Notes under the pieces: model-generated | The model's database searches: none | The model's input: only the letters and a program-made list of their open reading frames with translations | What the model was told of the DNA's origin: nothing | NCBI GenBank assembly: GCA_009193035.1 | Contig: SWDT01000070.1 | Location: 558,001 to 622,000, forward strand | From: Halicephalobus mephisto | Taxonomy: Eukaryota > Nematoda > Chromadorea > Rhabditida > Panagrolaimidae | Direction of reading: 5' to 3' | Length of the DNA: 64,000 nucleotides | Made by a program: the position numbers and the translations under genes | Part shown: positions 12,001 to 23,933 of the stretch, piece by piece | How the letters are laid out: each line of letters begins with the position of its first letter | Numbering within the stretch: position 1 is the stretch's first letter

Positions 12001-12842
12001 AGATTATGTTTGTTTTTAAGTAAAATGTAAGTTTTTTGTGGGAAAGATTTCATAATAGTGAGGATTAGATGAGGTCGAATCAATTACAATTGAAAGATAG
12101 AGGTCATTAGAGCTGTCAAAGAGGATTAGTGGCCATAGTCCAATAATGGTTCATGAGAATGACAGATGTATCGTATGCGCAATATAGCAGATTTGAGGTC
12201 AATAGATTTTGGAATGATCAAAGATTGAAGCAACTCAGACAGTTTATATAGGTTTTGAAAAAAATTTTCATAAAAAAGGAATATGACACTATGAGGAAAA
12301 AATAAGCAAAAAAAAAGAAAAAACAAAAACGGGATTGTAACGTGATCCGTGATTTTTACTTGTTTTACTGCTTTTTGTAAAGGGTCTTTTGTCACGTGCA
12401 CGGTATGATCGGTGACCTCTATTGTTAGAAAGGAAGTTATTATGAAATTGAAATTAGAAACCTGAGAAAAATTACGTATTTTTGAACTCGGATTTTTTTA
12501 AAGGAAAAAAGATATTTTAAGAAAAGTTATTTTTTAAAAAAAAATATTTTTAAAATTACATGTTTTTTAAAAAAAATTAATTGTATTTTTAAAAACAGAT
12601 ATTTTTAGAAAAGTAAAATTTTAAACAATTAAATATTTTTTAGTAAAATTACATGTTTTTAAAAAAATTGTATTTTTCTAAAAATTTTTGTATTTTAAAA
12701 AATAAAATTAAATATTTTTAAAAAATTGTTTTTTTATAAGAAAAAATTTGTTTTTTTTGGAAATTTTTATTTTTTGGAAATTTTTATTTTTTTTTTTTGG
12801 AAATTTTTTACTTTTTTTTTGGAAATTTTTTACTTTTTTTTT
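12001..12842. other. Intergenic, downstream of PPIL4
   Basis: The PPIL4 3' flank grades into poly-A/T low-complexity sequence that runs into the assembly gap. A 91-codon minus-strand frame at 12126-12401 has no recognisable domain or splice partners, so I do not call a gene. Confidence 0.5.
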
Positions 12843-12862
12843 NNNNNNNNNNNNNNNNNNNN
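12843..12862. other. Assembly gap of 20 N
   Basis: Twenty consecutive N lie inside a long T homopolymer region. The true length of missing sequence is unknown, so distances across it are nominal. Confidence 0.99.
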
Positions 12863-14199
12863 TTTTTTTAAGGTTAATATGCTGTGATTTTTCGTTGAAA
12901 AAATGATTCGACCTTATTGTCTGTGGTTTTTATCTTTTTTTGGGAATTTGAGACTTGAAATAATCGGCTTTTTAGGAACGTGATAAAGACCACCTTGAAG
13001 TCGAAAATTGCCCTAAAAAGACCCATACAAGGAACTTATTTATGCTCACTAAGAAAGCAGTAATTGTAGTTCCAGGTACTGTAATTTTGTTTTTGAAAGA
13101 AAAAAATCGACACTTGAACATGTCCGAATTTGTTTTTTTTTTTTTGAAAATAAATAAAAATTAAAAATGAATTTCGAAAATTAAAACAAAAGAAAATTTT
13201 AAATTAAAGAAAAAGGTTAAATTTTTTTAAAAATAGAAAAAATTAAAAAATAAAAAGATTAAGAATTTTTTTTAGAAAAAATAAAAAAAGTGACCTTTTT
13301 GACCAAAATGACGCTAGATTGAGTATTTTTTGATCGAGAATTCAAGCCCTCAGGTCATAATTTAATCATGAATTGAACAAGGTTTTTTTTAAATAATCAA
13401 AAATTTATTTTGTTGCAAAAAAAACAATTGGTTCGAAAAAAGGATTTTTTAAAATACAGTAATTTTTGGTCTTTTTAAAAAAGGAAAGTAATTTTTAAAT
13501 AATTTATTTTTAATTTAAAAAAAAATTAATTTTTTATTTTAATTTAAAAAAAATTATTTTTTATTTTTTTTATATATATTTAAAAATTTGGAAATTTAAA
13601 ATTTATTTTTCTCACGAAATTTTTAATCATAATTTTTTAAAATTTCTAATTTAATAAATATAAAAATTAATTTTCTTAAAAAACATCTCGACGCGAATTT
13701 TCGGAGTTTTTAGATAATTTGTTAATTTTTATTAAATTAAAAAAAATTTTTGATTTTTATTAAATTTAAAAATTTTTTGATTTTTATTAAATTTAAAAAT
13801 TTATTAATTTTTATTAAATTTAAAAAAATTTGTTAATTTTTATTAAATTTAAAAAAATTTGTTAATTTTTATTAAATTTAAAAAAAATTCAACTTTCGCT
13901 GAACTCTGATTTGAGTAAGAAGAAAAATAAAAAATACGAAATCGAATTTGAAAACAAGAAGTGACGAAAAAACAGTTTTTTAATTTTTTTGTTTTTTTAA
14001 GTACAAAAATAAAAAGTAAAAATTTTTTTGATCATTGTTTTTCGAAATCGTCGCGGGACGTTTTTTTTTTAATTTTAATATTTTAATTAAGAAATTAAAA
14101 AATAAATAATTTCAAATAACTTTACAACTGTTATACAGTACTTCGAAAATAGAAATTTACCTGAAATGATTTTTTAAATAATTTTGATATAAAATTTCA
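12863..14199. other. Gene-free AT-rich region
   Basis: Low-complexity A/T with a ~32 bp tandem of gttaatttttattaaattt units at about 13720-13890. No coding frame, RNA gene or element boundary is seen. Confidence 0.6.
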
Positions 14200-14540
14200 A
14201 ATATCCTTAAAATCCAAAGTTAATCTTCAAAATTCTGAATTCCGAAGGTTGACTTCTGATTCTGATTCTGAATCTATGAACTTACTACTGTATTTAAGTG
14301 ATTTTTATTTAACTTTAAAGGTATTTGGAAAATTTCGAAATTCAAATCCAAAGTTAATCTTCAAAATTCTGAATTCTGAAAGTTAACTTCTGATTCTGAT
14401 TCTGAATCTATGAACTTACTACTGTATTTAAGTGATTTTTATTTAACTTTAAAGGTATTTGGAAAATTTCGAAATTCAAATCCAAAGTTAATTTTCAAAA
14501 TTCAGAATTCCAAAGGTTGACTTCTGATTCTGATTCTAGA
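14200..14540. repeat. Tandem repeat, ~133 bp period
   Basis: The string aatccaaagttaat begins at 14211, 14345 and 14478. Each is followed by cttcaaaattctgaattc and then cttctgattctgattctg. This is about 2.7 units with high identity. Confidence 0.85.
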
Positions 14541-14759
14541 ATCTGGATCTATGAATTTGATTACATTATTATAGGTTTTTTTGCGGAGTTTTAACTTTGA
14601 AATTGGAAGATAAATGGTTGGGACAGAAATGTCATATAATCGTGTGGATTGGATTCGGCGAATAGTCAACTCAATTTGATCGTTAATTATTTTATTGAAA
14701 AAATAAATCTTAAAAAATTGAAATTCGATTGATTAAAAAATAAATTTACTAAGATCTGT

Positions 14760-15112
14760 AAAAATTGAATTCTTGGACAACAATAAAACAAGCCAGTCGA
14801 ATGTTGCAAGCAAACTGCAGATTTCGAAATCTTCAAAACAAAAATATAAAAATATTTATTTATTTATTTAAATATTGCATGCAATCTGCAAATTTTAATG
14901 CCAAAGTCATCATAAATGTAAATATAAAAACTTCCATTAATTTGTCTAAATACTGCGTGCAACCTGCAAAATTCACTTTGATTTTTATGTTAATTTATCT
15001 GCCAAAATATTGCATGCAACCTGCAGATTTTGATTTCTACTTTGACATCGATGTCGACTTAGGCAGTGCGAAAAAACTGCTATTGTGTCATGGGGGTCTT
15101 ATTGTGAAGTAA
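14760..15112. repeat. Repeat cluster built on a TTGCATGCAA-type motif
   Basis: Four spaced copies of a motif close to aatattgcatgcaacctgc, each followed by agatttt or an equivalent, occur between 14800 and 15035. Related copies recur near 20518 and 20595. The 115-codon frame across it is generated by the repeat and resembles no protein. Confidence 0.6.
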
Positions 15113-15119
15113 ATCATAA

Positions 15120-15605
15120 ATTTTTTTGATATATAAAAAATAAAAATAAAATAATACAACTAATACTCAATTCTCTTTCAACCTACAGCATGCCGTTTGA
15201 TTGAAATGCAGAATTTTTCGCTCTGGGACCATATGGGAATAAAAATACAGAATTTTTTGATATATAAAAAAATAAAATTAATAATTTTGTTCAGTAACTT
15301 TCTCACCTACAGTATGCTGTTTGATTGAAATTCAGGATTTTTCGCTCTGGGACCATATAAAGAATTCAAAAAATATTGGGATTTTTTGATATATAAAAAA
15401 ATAAAATTAATAATTTTGTTCAGTAACTTTCCCACCTACAGTATGCTGTTTGATTGAAATTCAGGATTTTTCGCTCTGGAACCATATAAAGAATTCAAAA
15501 AATATTGGAATTTTTCGATATGTAAAAAAATAAAATTAATAATTTTATTATAATTTTAATAACTTTTTCGCCTACAGTATTCCACTTAATTAAAGTTCAA
15601 AGTTT
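15120..15605. repeat. Tandem repeat, ~125 bp period, four units
   Basis: Units start with ttttttgatatataaaaaa at about 15122, 15252, 15382 and 15500. Each contains cacctacagtatgctgtttgattgaa or a close variant and ttttcgctctgggaccatat. Confidence 0.85.
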
Positions 15606-15877
15606 TTCGTTTTAAAATTGCGTTTTTTAAATTAATTATTTTTTATCGAAAAATTACGGTAAATAAAACAAAGAACAATTTCATTAAAAATTTCACAAAG
15701 GGATCTGGTTTTGATTTATATTTAAATTATAAAATTAAATTAAATCAGTATCTAAAAATTAAATTGTATTTTTAAATCTCATTTGACGTAACTTTGTATA
15801 AAATAATAGGAAATAATTTTCTGAATTCGTAATTTAAAATTTCATCAATTTTGGATTTTTCGGAACTTAGTCGAAAC

Positions 15878-16397
15878 GGCTGCACGACAGTTCGTCCCCA
15901 GCGGCATTTATTCCTCTATTTCGCAATATTTACTTCTTTTTTGTTTTAATTTTTTTATAATTAACTTAATATTTTTGTTAAATAAGAAAAAACTAATTTA
16001 AAAAAATTTCGAAATCAGTAAAGATCAAAAAAGAAGAAAAATGGGGAGCTGTAAGACATTTATTCCTCTATTTCGTAATATTTATCTTATTTTTTTTTTG
16101 TTTTAATTTTTTTATAATTAACTTAATATTTTTGTTAAATAAGAAAAAATTTTAAAAAATTTCGAAATCAGTAAAGATCAAAAAAAAAGAAAAATGGGGA
16201 ACTGTAAGATATTTATTCCTTCTATTTCGCAATATTTATCTTATTTATTTCTTTTTTGTATTGATTTTTTTATAATTAACTTAACTTAATATTTCAATTA
16301 AATAAGAAAAAATTAATTTAAAAACAATTTCGAAATCTGAAAATAAAAAGAAGAAAAATGGGGGTAAATGCCGTTGAGAAATAACTATCGTACAGCC
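15878..16397. mobile_element. TIR-bounded non-autonomous element with internal tandem array (copy 1)
   Basis: The ends are inverted repeats of about 33 bp: the left end begins GGCTGCACGACAGTT and the right end, read on the minus strand, begins GGCTGTACGATAGTT. Both then run into a GGCATTTA word. Between them are about three tandem ~150-157 bp units (catttattcctctatttcg, ataattaacttaatattt, gaaatcagtaaagatc). No coding capacity is seen. A clear target-site duplication could not be defined. A second copy with the same ends lies at 62487-63037. Confidence 0.7.
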
Positions 16398-16494
16398 ATC
16401 AAAACTTGGAACATCTAAAATTTAAAATCTTAGAAAATTCCAAAAATTAGTCATAAAACAATTTTTACAAAATTTTGAGTGACTTCGAAATCAC

Positions 16495-16805
16495 CACGAA
16501 AGTCATTTTAGTTTTCAAAATTTCATAAAAAAAGTTAATTTTAAAATTAAAAAAAAAATCAATTTTAAAATTTCTAAAAAAAGTTAATTTTAAAATTTCG
16601 TAAAAAAATCAATTTTAAAATTTCATAAAAAAAATAAATTTTAAAATTTCCAAAAAAATCAATTTTAAAATTTAAAAAACAGTTAATTTCAAAATTTCAT
16701 AAAAAAAAATCAATTTTAAAATTTCCAAAAAAAATCAATTTTAAAATTTAAAAAAAAGTTAATTTCACAACTTCGTAAAAAAATCAATTTTAAAATTTCT
16801 AAAAA
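16495..16805. repeat. Short-period AT tandem array
   Basis: Repeated ~30 bp units of the type aaaatcaattttaaaatttc. About nine or ten units. Confidence 0.75.
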
Positions 16806-18439
16806 ACAGTGGTTATCAACGTAAATTGACAGACTGTGGGAATTGTCCTTTGTTCTTTCGCTGCTGAAGTCACAAGCAAAACATGACATTTCGCGATGAT
16901 ACGACTCCGAGGTGATCGTGCCAGCCGGAAGATCAGAAACAAACTAAATCAAAGATAAGAAAAAAAATGTCCCTAGTTTGGTCTTTGAACTGGATATAAC
17001 GTTCAAAAAACTTTCAAAATTCAAAGTTCGAATTTCCAAGAAAGTTCTGAGCCAGGTGCACTTCATCGTCACAAATCCCCAGGGCGTTAAACCTACAAGT
17101 ACCAGGCACATACTCAATTTTTAGAAGTATTATTCAAAAAATAAAAAAAAAATTTATAAAAATATTTTTCAAAAAATTTAAAAAAAATTATTCAAAAAAT
17201 AAAAAAAAATTTATAAAAATATTTTCCAAAAAATTATTCAAAAAATAAAAAAAAATTTATAAAAATATTTTTCAAAAAATTTAAAAAAAATTATTCAAAA
17301 AAAAGTTTTAAAAAAATTATTCAAAAATAAAAAAAATTTATTAAAATATTGTTCAAAAATTTAAAATTATTCAAAAAAGTTTTAAAAAATTTATAAAAAT
17401 ATCTTTCAAAAAATTTAAAATTATTCGAAAATAAAAAAATTTATAAAAATTATTTTCAAAAAATTTAAAATTATTCAAAAATAAAAAAATTTATAAAAAT
17501 TATTTTTAAAAAATTAAAAAGAAATTATTCAGAAATAAAAAAAAATTTATTAAAATATTGTTCAAAAAATTAATAAAAATAAAAAGAAATATTTTTTTGC
17601 ATATTTAAACATTTTTGTAAAAATTAAAATTTAATAAAATTTAAAATTTTTTTACATGCAAAAAAGTTTTCTGAAAAATCAAAGAACTTTCATAAAAAAA
17701 ATTTAAAAAAAATAAAAACTTTAAAGTACTTGTTGCTAAATTTAAAAATTAAAAAAGTCTTTTCTTGAGGAAATTTTTTCTATAAAATTTAAAAAAATCT
17801 AAAAAATAAAAAAACTATTTTTTTTTAAATTTAAAAAACCAAAAAATTATTTTTTTTTTTCAATTTAAAAATCATTTTTTTTAATAAAATTTTAAAAAAT
17901 CACAAAAAATTTTTTTTATAAAATTAAAAAATCACTTTTAAATTAAAAAAAAAGTTTAAAATTATTTTTTCTATAATTTAGAAAAATTTTAAAATTATTT
18001 TTTTTTATAATTTAGAAAATTTTAAAATTATTTTTTTCTATAATTTAGAAAAATTTTAAAATTATTTTTTTTAATTTTAAAATTCCTTTTTTTGTAATTT
18101 TATTTTTTTTATAATTAAAAAAATTTTTAGACAGTTGATACTTTGCCAAATTGCCGACCTTTGCTCGTGTCGAAATTTACGACCGATTTTAAAACCAATT
18201 TTGCGGAAAATTATCAGATTAAAAATCTGGTTTGAAATTAGACTTTAGTTTTTTAAACTTGGGACATGATAAAAATGAAATTTGAGAAATTGATCTGGCT
18301 AATAAGCTTCAGAAACATTTTCGAAATAACGATGACCGTAGGCGGTTTCTTTTTAAAGAACAAGTTGCAAAAAATCCTGTTTTAAAATACCAAATAAATA
18401 ATTTCATCTCAAAGATAGTTACAGTATCTGGATGAAATT
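16806..18439. other. Gene-free AT-rich stretch
   Basis: A short less AT-rich block (about 16805-17110) contains no recognisable gene. From 17110 to 18120 the sequence is low-complexity ttcaaaaaattataaaaatattt-like iterations. Nothing else is supported. Confidence 0.5.
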
Positions 18440-18950
18440 ACAGTAATCGTAAAAGATGTTGGAATTTCGAAGGATTTTTTCGGTAATTTTAAAATCTTCC
18501 AAAATCACGGAAAGTAATAATTTAACACTTTTTGGTCCCAACTGGAAACTTTCGAACTTTCGTGTTGAGACTATTTTTTTTACTTTTACAATTTATTTTT
18601 TTTATTTCTATAATAATATAATTTTAAAATCTTCCAAAATCACCAAAAATAAAAATTTAACACTTTTTGGTCCCAACTGGAAAGTTTCGAACTTTCGTGT
18701 TGAGACTATTTTAATTTCTTATTTCTATAATAATACAATTTTAAAAGTTTCTGAAATCACGGAAAGTAATAATTTAACACTTTTTGGTCCCAACTGGAAA
18801 CTTTCGAACTTTCGTGTTGAGACTACTTTTTAAATTTTACATTTTATTTTTTTTTATTTCTATAATAATACAATTTTAAAAGTTTCTGAAATCACGGAAA
18901 ATAAAAATTTAACACTTTTTGGTCTCAACTGGAAAACTGAAATTTTTTGA
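18440..18950. repeat. Tandem repeat carrying TTTTTGGTCCCAACTGGAAA
   Basis: The word aacactttttggtcccaac or its variant occurs near 18518, 18658, 18777 and 18910. It is followed in three of the four by aactttcgaactttcgtgttg. Period is 117-140 bp, and the spacers are AT-rich. Confidence 0.85.
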
Positions 18951-19239
18951 AGACAATTTTTCGAGCATTTTTGAAAAATATGTTCGGTTTTTATACTAAA
19001 TAATTTTAGGAGTTCCCGGAATTATTTTCGACACAACTACAGCCGTAGGCGTTTTGTTTGGCTTTTCCTTAAAGAGCATGTTGAAAAAACCATAATAAAA
19101 AATATTAAATTTTAAAATATCAATTAAATAATCTCACGTTCTAGAACAGTTCCGGTGTTTGAATAAAATTATAAAAAAACAATTTTAGAATTTTTCAGAA
19201 TTAATTGTTTCTAAAATTTTCCAGAATAATAAAAAACAA

Positions 19240-19525
19240 AAATTCGAAAATGTTTGGTTTTAATTGGAAAATTATAAAAATTTTGGTTTTAATTGGAAAA
19301 ATTCGAAAATGTTTGGTCTCGATTGGAAAATTATAAAAATTTTGGTTTTAATTGGAAAATTATAAAAATTTTGGTCTCAATTGGAAAAATTCGAAAATTT
19401 TTGTTTTAATTGGAAAATTATAAAAATTTTGGTCTCGATTGGAAAAATTTGAAAATTTTTGTTTTAATTGGAAAAATTCGAAAATTTTGGTTTTAATTGG
19501 AAAATTATAAAAATTTTCATCGAAA
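19240..19525. repeat. Tandem array of GGTYTYRATTGGAAAAATT units
   Basis: About nine units of roughly 30 bp, each with ggttttaattgg or ggtctcgattgg plus aaaattataaaaatttt. It is related to the array at 61790-62200 in the same window. Confidence 0.8.
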
Positions 19526-19574
19526 AAATTTTTCGGAATTTTAAGACAAATATGTTTGGTTTGTGTTGGGATAG

Positions 19575-20075
19575 AAAATAAAAGTATAATAACAATCTTT
19601 ACTCGAACAATAAGAGAGATACAATTTATGCATTTACTCCCACACAGTACAATTGAATCTCACTCATGCCCTACAGTACTCCGCATTCCCTGATATTCAG
19701 GCTATCGTTTCAAGTGCTGATTTTCTAGTTCAATTTTGTGTCTCAACAGTTCGATAATAGATAGGTTTACATTGATCAAAAATTATTTATTAAGATAAAA
19801 AAATGAAGTATAACAATCTTTACTCGAACAATAAGAAAGATAAAATTTATGCATTTACTCACATACAGTACAATTGAGTCTCATTCATGCCTTACAGTAT
19901 TCCACATGACCTACAGTACTCCACATGACCTACAGTATTCCACATACCCTACAGTATTCCATATGCCTTACAGTATCCCACATACCATACAGTACTCCAC
20001 ATTTCCTGATATTCAGGCTATCGTTTCAAGTGCTGATTTTCTAGTTCAATTTTGTGTCTCAATAGTTCGATAATA
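19575..20075. repeat. Segmental duplication with internal expansion of CCTACAGTATTCCACAT units
   Basis: 19575-19760 and 19800-20075 share tataacaatctttactcgaa, gcatttactc, cctgatattcaggctatcg and tgctgattttctagttcaat. In copy 2 a ~17-19 bp unit (cctacagtattccacatac or variant) is expanded to about seven iterations, where copy 1 has one or two. Confidence 0.85.
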
Positions 20076-20469
20076 ATAATAGTGAAAAATCTGCAACAGC
20101 TCACAAAAAAATTACACAAGTAATTTCGGACTTAGGGGATTTCCTGATCTCTTGTTTGTTTTCAAATTTCAAAAAAAACAAATTTCGAAAAAACCTCTGG
20201 AGGATCAACTTTATTACGTCCTAATCTACAGTACTCTACGTTGTTTATCAAAGTTAATAAAAACTAAAATTTTTTTGCTAAAAATAATTTTTTTATTTTT
20301 CGAAAAAAAAAATTCAACAAAATTTAAAAATATTAAATTTGTTTAAAAAGCAGAATTTTAAAGAAAAATTTGAATTACAGAATTTTTTATTTTGTCTGAT
20401 AAGTTGGTTAATTTTGAAGATTACTGTAACATTTTTGAAATTTTTAAACCAATATCGAGGTCGAGATCG

Positions 20470-20650
20470 AAGTCAAAGTGAATTTTTGCACAGTAATTAA
20501 TCACATCGATCTGCCTGAATGTTGCCAGCAAAGTGCGGATTTTTCTACCTCAAAATCTCTCTAAATGTAGATAAAAACCGATCGATTTGCCACAATAGTG
20601 CGAGCAAACTGCAAATTTTGTCCGATGTCGATTACTTTACAAACTTCAGC
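20470..20650. repeat. Second cluster of the TTGCATGCAA-related motif
   Basis: Sequences gaatgttgccagcaaagtgc (about 20518) and caatagtgcgagcaaactgc (about 20592), each followed by a/g-attttt, resemble the motif array at 14760-15112. Confidence 0.5.
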
Positions 20651-20658
20651 ACAGATAT

Positions 20659-21707
20659 ATGCATCATTTATTTGTAAGTTACTTAGTAATTAAGTCTGAA
20701 AATACACTGTAATCTAATTAGTATTGTGTTTAGTAAAGTACATTTTCCACTTGTTAGGTAGGGGGGATTCTGAACTATAGATTACTTTGGAAGTAATTTA
20801 CCGCCATAATTTACGATCCCAGATACGGTAGGTTCACTAACATTGTTTTTGTTTCTTTTTGTTGTTTTCTGAGAAATATTTTCCCGAGAAACAACGTTCA
20901 TTATATATTAATAAATTAAATTTCCTGTTTTGAAAGTAAACAGTCCAATGTTCAAAAACCATTACCAAATACAGTAACCACAAAGTTTATTATTTAAAAA
21001 AATTCATTTTTTATTCAAGAACATTATTGCTTATGTCATTCACTAATAAATTAAATTTTCTGATTTAAATTTTAAAATTTATTTTTTATTAAAATGTTCA
21101 AAAAGTACAAAAATCGATCTTCAATCAACAACGAAAAAAATTTTCGAAATTAAATATAAAAAGTAAAATCAAAAAAATCACAATTTCAGGGAATTTTTAA
21201 AATAAAAATCGATATATTAATTTTAAAATTTATTAAAATATTTTTAAAAAATTCCGTAGTTACTGTGTTTGATAAAATTTTCTTACATTTGAATGAAAAA
21301 TTAATTCTAAAATTTAATTTATTAGTGAATGACGTAAGCAATAATTTTCTTGAATAAAAAATTAATTTTTTAAATAATAAACTTTGTGGTTACTGTATTT
21401 GGTAATGGTTTTTGAACATTGGACTGTTTACTTTCAAAACAGGAAATTTAATTTATTAATATATAATGAACGTTGTTTCTCGGGAAAATATTTCTTAGAA
21501 AACAACAAAAAGAAACAAAAACAATGTTAGTGAACCTACCGTATCTGGGATCGTAAATGATGGCGGTAAATTACTTCTAAAGTAATCTATAGTTCAGAAT
21601 CCCCCTACCTAACAAGTGGAAAATGTACTTTACTAAACACAATACTAATTAGATTATAGTGTATTTTCAGACTTAATTACTAAATAACTTACAAATAAAT
21701 GATGCAT
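20659..21707. mobile_element. Foldback element: ~420 bp inverted arms around a ~210 bp centre
   Basis: The left arm begins atgcatcatttatttgtaag. The right arm ends with its exact complement, save one substitution in the first 40 bases. Symmetry is centred near 21183. Paired landmarks include tggtaatggtttttgaac / its complement, gggattctgaactatagatt / complement, and tcattcactaataaatt / complement. Arms differ at only scattered positions (for example ataatttacgatccc versus atcatttacgatccc read on the opposite strand). No coding frame is present, so it is a MITE-like or foldback transposon or a palindromic duplication. Confidence 0.85.
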
Positions 21708-23933
21708 GTATCCAGTTATGAAACTCCTACGCTACATACAGTAACCTTCACAATTAACGAACCGATTAGACGCAGACGGAACTAGGGATGCTAATAATTA
21801 ATTTTAATAAATGTAAATCGCAACTTTTTGGAAAACAAAAAAATCCAAATTTTGTCTCAACACGAAAATTCCAAACTCTAAACTACTAACTTCAATAAAA
21901 CAAAATATTTATTTAAAAAGAAAAAAATTCACCAATCACGTTTTAACACGAAAAATTTCAACTTTAATAATTTTTTTAAATAAAAAATTTTTAATTTTAT
22001 CTCAACACGAAAAATTTTAATTTCAATTATTTTTTAAATAAAAAATTTTTTTAAATATTCTAAAAAATCCAAATTTTGTCAATTCTAAAAACAAAAAAAT
22101 TATTTTTCATTTTATTTTTATCTGGATAATTCAAAATCGTTCGGTCTACTGTGGCACAAAAAACGCCTGAGGGTTTGTAGGTGCATTTCTTTATACAAAC
22201 ATTTTCCGAGAAAAAAGCCGTACCGTAATGACATTATATGACTGGAAAATTCAATCAAGTTACGTAATTCTTTGGTATTGAAAAATGAAAAACAATCTGG
22301 GTAATTTGACTGTCCAAGGAAACAACGACTAAAGCGGCAATTTGGGTAATTACCCCCACATCAACCCCCACAAATTTTTTAAATTTTTATATTTTAAAAT
22401 TTTCTTTTTTTTAAATTTTTTTTATTTTAAAATTTTCTTTTTTTTAAATTTTTATATTTTAAAATTCTCTTCTTTTTAAAATTTTTATATATAAAGTTTA
22501 TAAATTTTCTTTATTTCAACATTTTTATATATAAAGTTTATAAATTTTATATAAATTTTTAAATTTTCTTCTTTTTAAAATTTTTTAATTTTTTTTATAC
22601 ATAAAATTTTTAAATTTCAACTTTTATATATATTAAAGTTTTAAAAATATAAAAAAATTGAAAATTTTCAACTTTATATATATCTTCTTAAATTTTCAAT
22701 TTTTTTACATAAAATTTTAATTTTTTTATATTTGAGGAATTTAGAAATAAAAAGAACGAAAACCCGAAGAAATCATTTACATCAATCAAAATGGAATGGA
22801 ATGATAGCAATGTGGTCGAAACCAAGTGACCTTGTCCTTATCCTAATCTTTTGGATATCCCCTAAGAACGTAGCAATCACACCATTACAAAAATCAGAAA
22901 CAAATTTTACCACAAAATTATCTTTAAAAACTTTTGATTTTTTAAGAACTTTTAAAATTCGAAAATTCAAATAATTTAATTTTTTAAAAAATTTCAAAAA
23001 AAATTATTTTCAAAATTCAAAAAAATTATTTTCAAAAATTTCAAAAAAAATATTTTTAAAAATTTTAAAAAAATTATTTTTAAAAATTTCAAAAAAATTA
23101 TTTTTAAAAATTTCAAAAAAATTATTTTTAAAAATTTCAAAAAAAAATTAAATTCGGAAATTTCAACAAAATTTGAAAAACTATACTCTGATCCCTGATC
23201 AGCAAAGCCGACTTGACCCCCGCTTTAGAAATGAGGAGAAAGTCAATTTTAAAATTTGTCCACGGTCTAGACAATTGAAAATTCGAGAAAAAAGTTGAGA
23301 AACAACTATTTTTGAGCAACGTCAGAGCATCATCGGTTCCGGTTTTTCGATTTAAAAAATAACTGTCGGTTATTTCAATGACAGGCCACCCAAATTTTTT
23401 CCCGATTTTTCAAATATAAATTTTTTTCGATTTTAAAAAATAAATTTCTTTCGATTTTTTAAAAATAAATTTTTTCCCGATTTTTTATATATAAATTTTT
23501 TTCCGATTTTTAAAAGAATTATTTGGGCATTGATTAAAGTTTCGTCGATATATGTCGGTATTTTCATATATAAACATTAACTTCCGAGGACGGACAAAGA
23601 GTTATATATCTTATACGATTTCGATTCTAAAATTTCCGGATCTATCGAGACAGAATGATTTTGAAAAATTACGAAATCTCTATTATCGAAAATTAAAATC
23701 ATCACGTAAGCTGTTCTAGTTTTTAAAAACCTTTAAAAATCCGCATTGGAACAATTTCGTAAAAAAATTTTTTATAATATGAATGATCCTAAAATCACAA
23801 GATTGCGAAATAATCATTGCGTAAAATAAAAAATTTAGGTTGTTCTGGTTTCTAAAAACTCCTAAAAATTCGCGTCGGGACGATTTCGTGAAAAAATTCA
23901 TATATGATTTTTATAATGATGTAATTTTAATAA
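21708..23933. other. Gene-free AT-rich region before presenilin
   Basis: Low-complexity A/T arrays (22370-22740; 22980-23150; 23390-23520) separated by short, more complex islands. At 23698-23910 two diverged tandem copies of a block ending ggaacaatttcgtaaaaa / gggacgatttcgtgaaaa occur, a family seen again in the SIN3 intron. No gene is supported. Confidence 0.5.

Noticed and set aside
12126..12401. 91-codon minus-strand frame
   Set aside because: No recognisable domain, no start or splice context; lies in the AT-rich flank.
18456..18833. 125-codon plus-strand frame with internal repeats
   Set aside because: The protein-level repeat simply mirrors the DNA tandem repeat; each unit would end in low-complexity Phe/Tyr.
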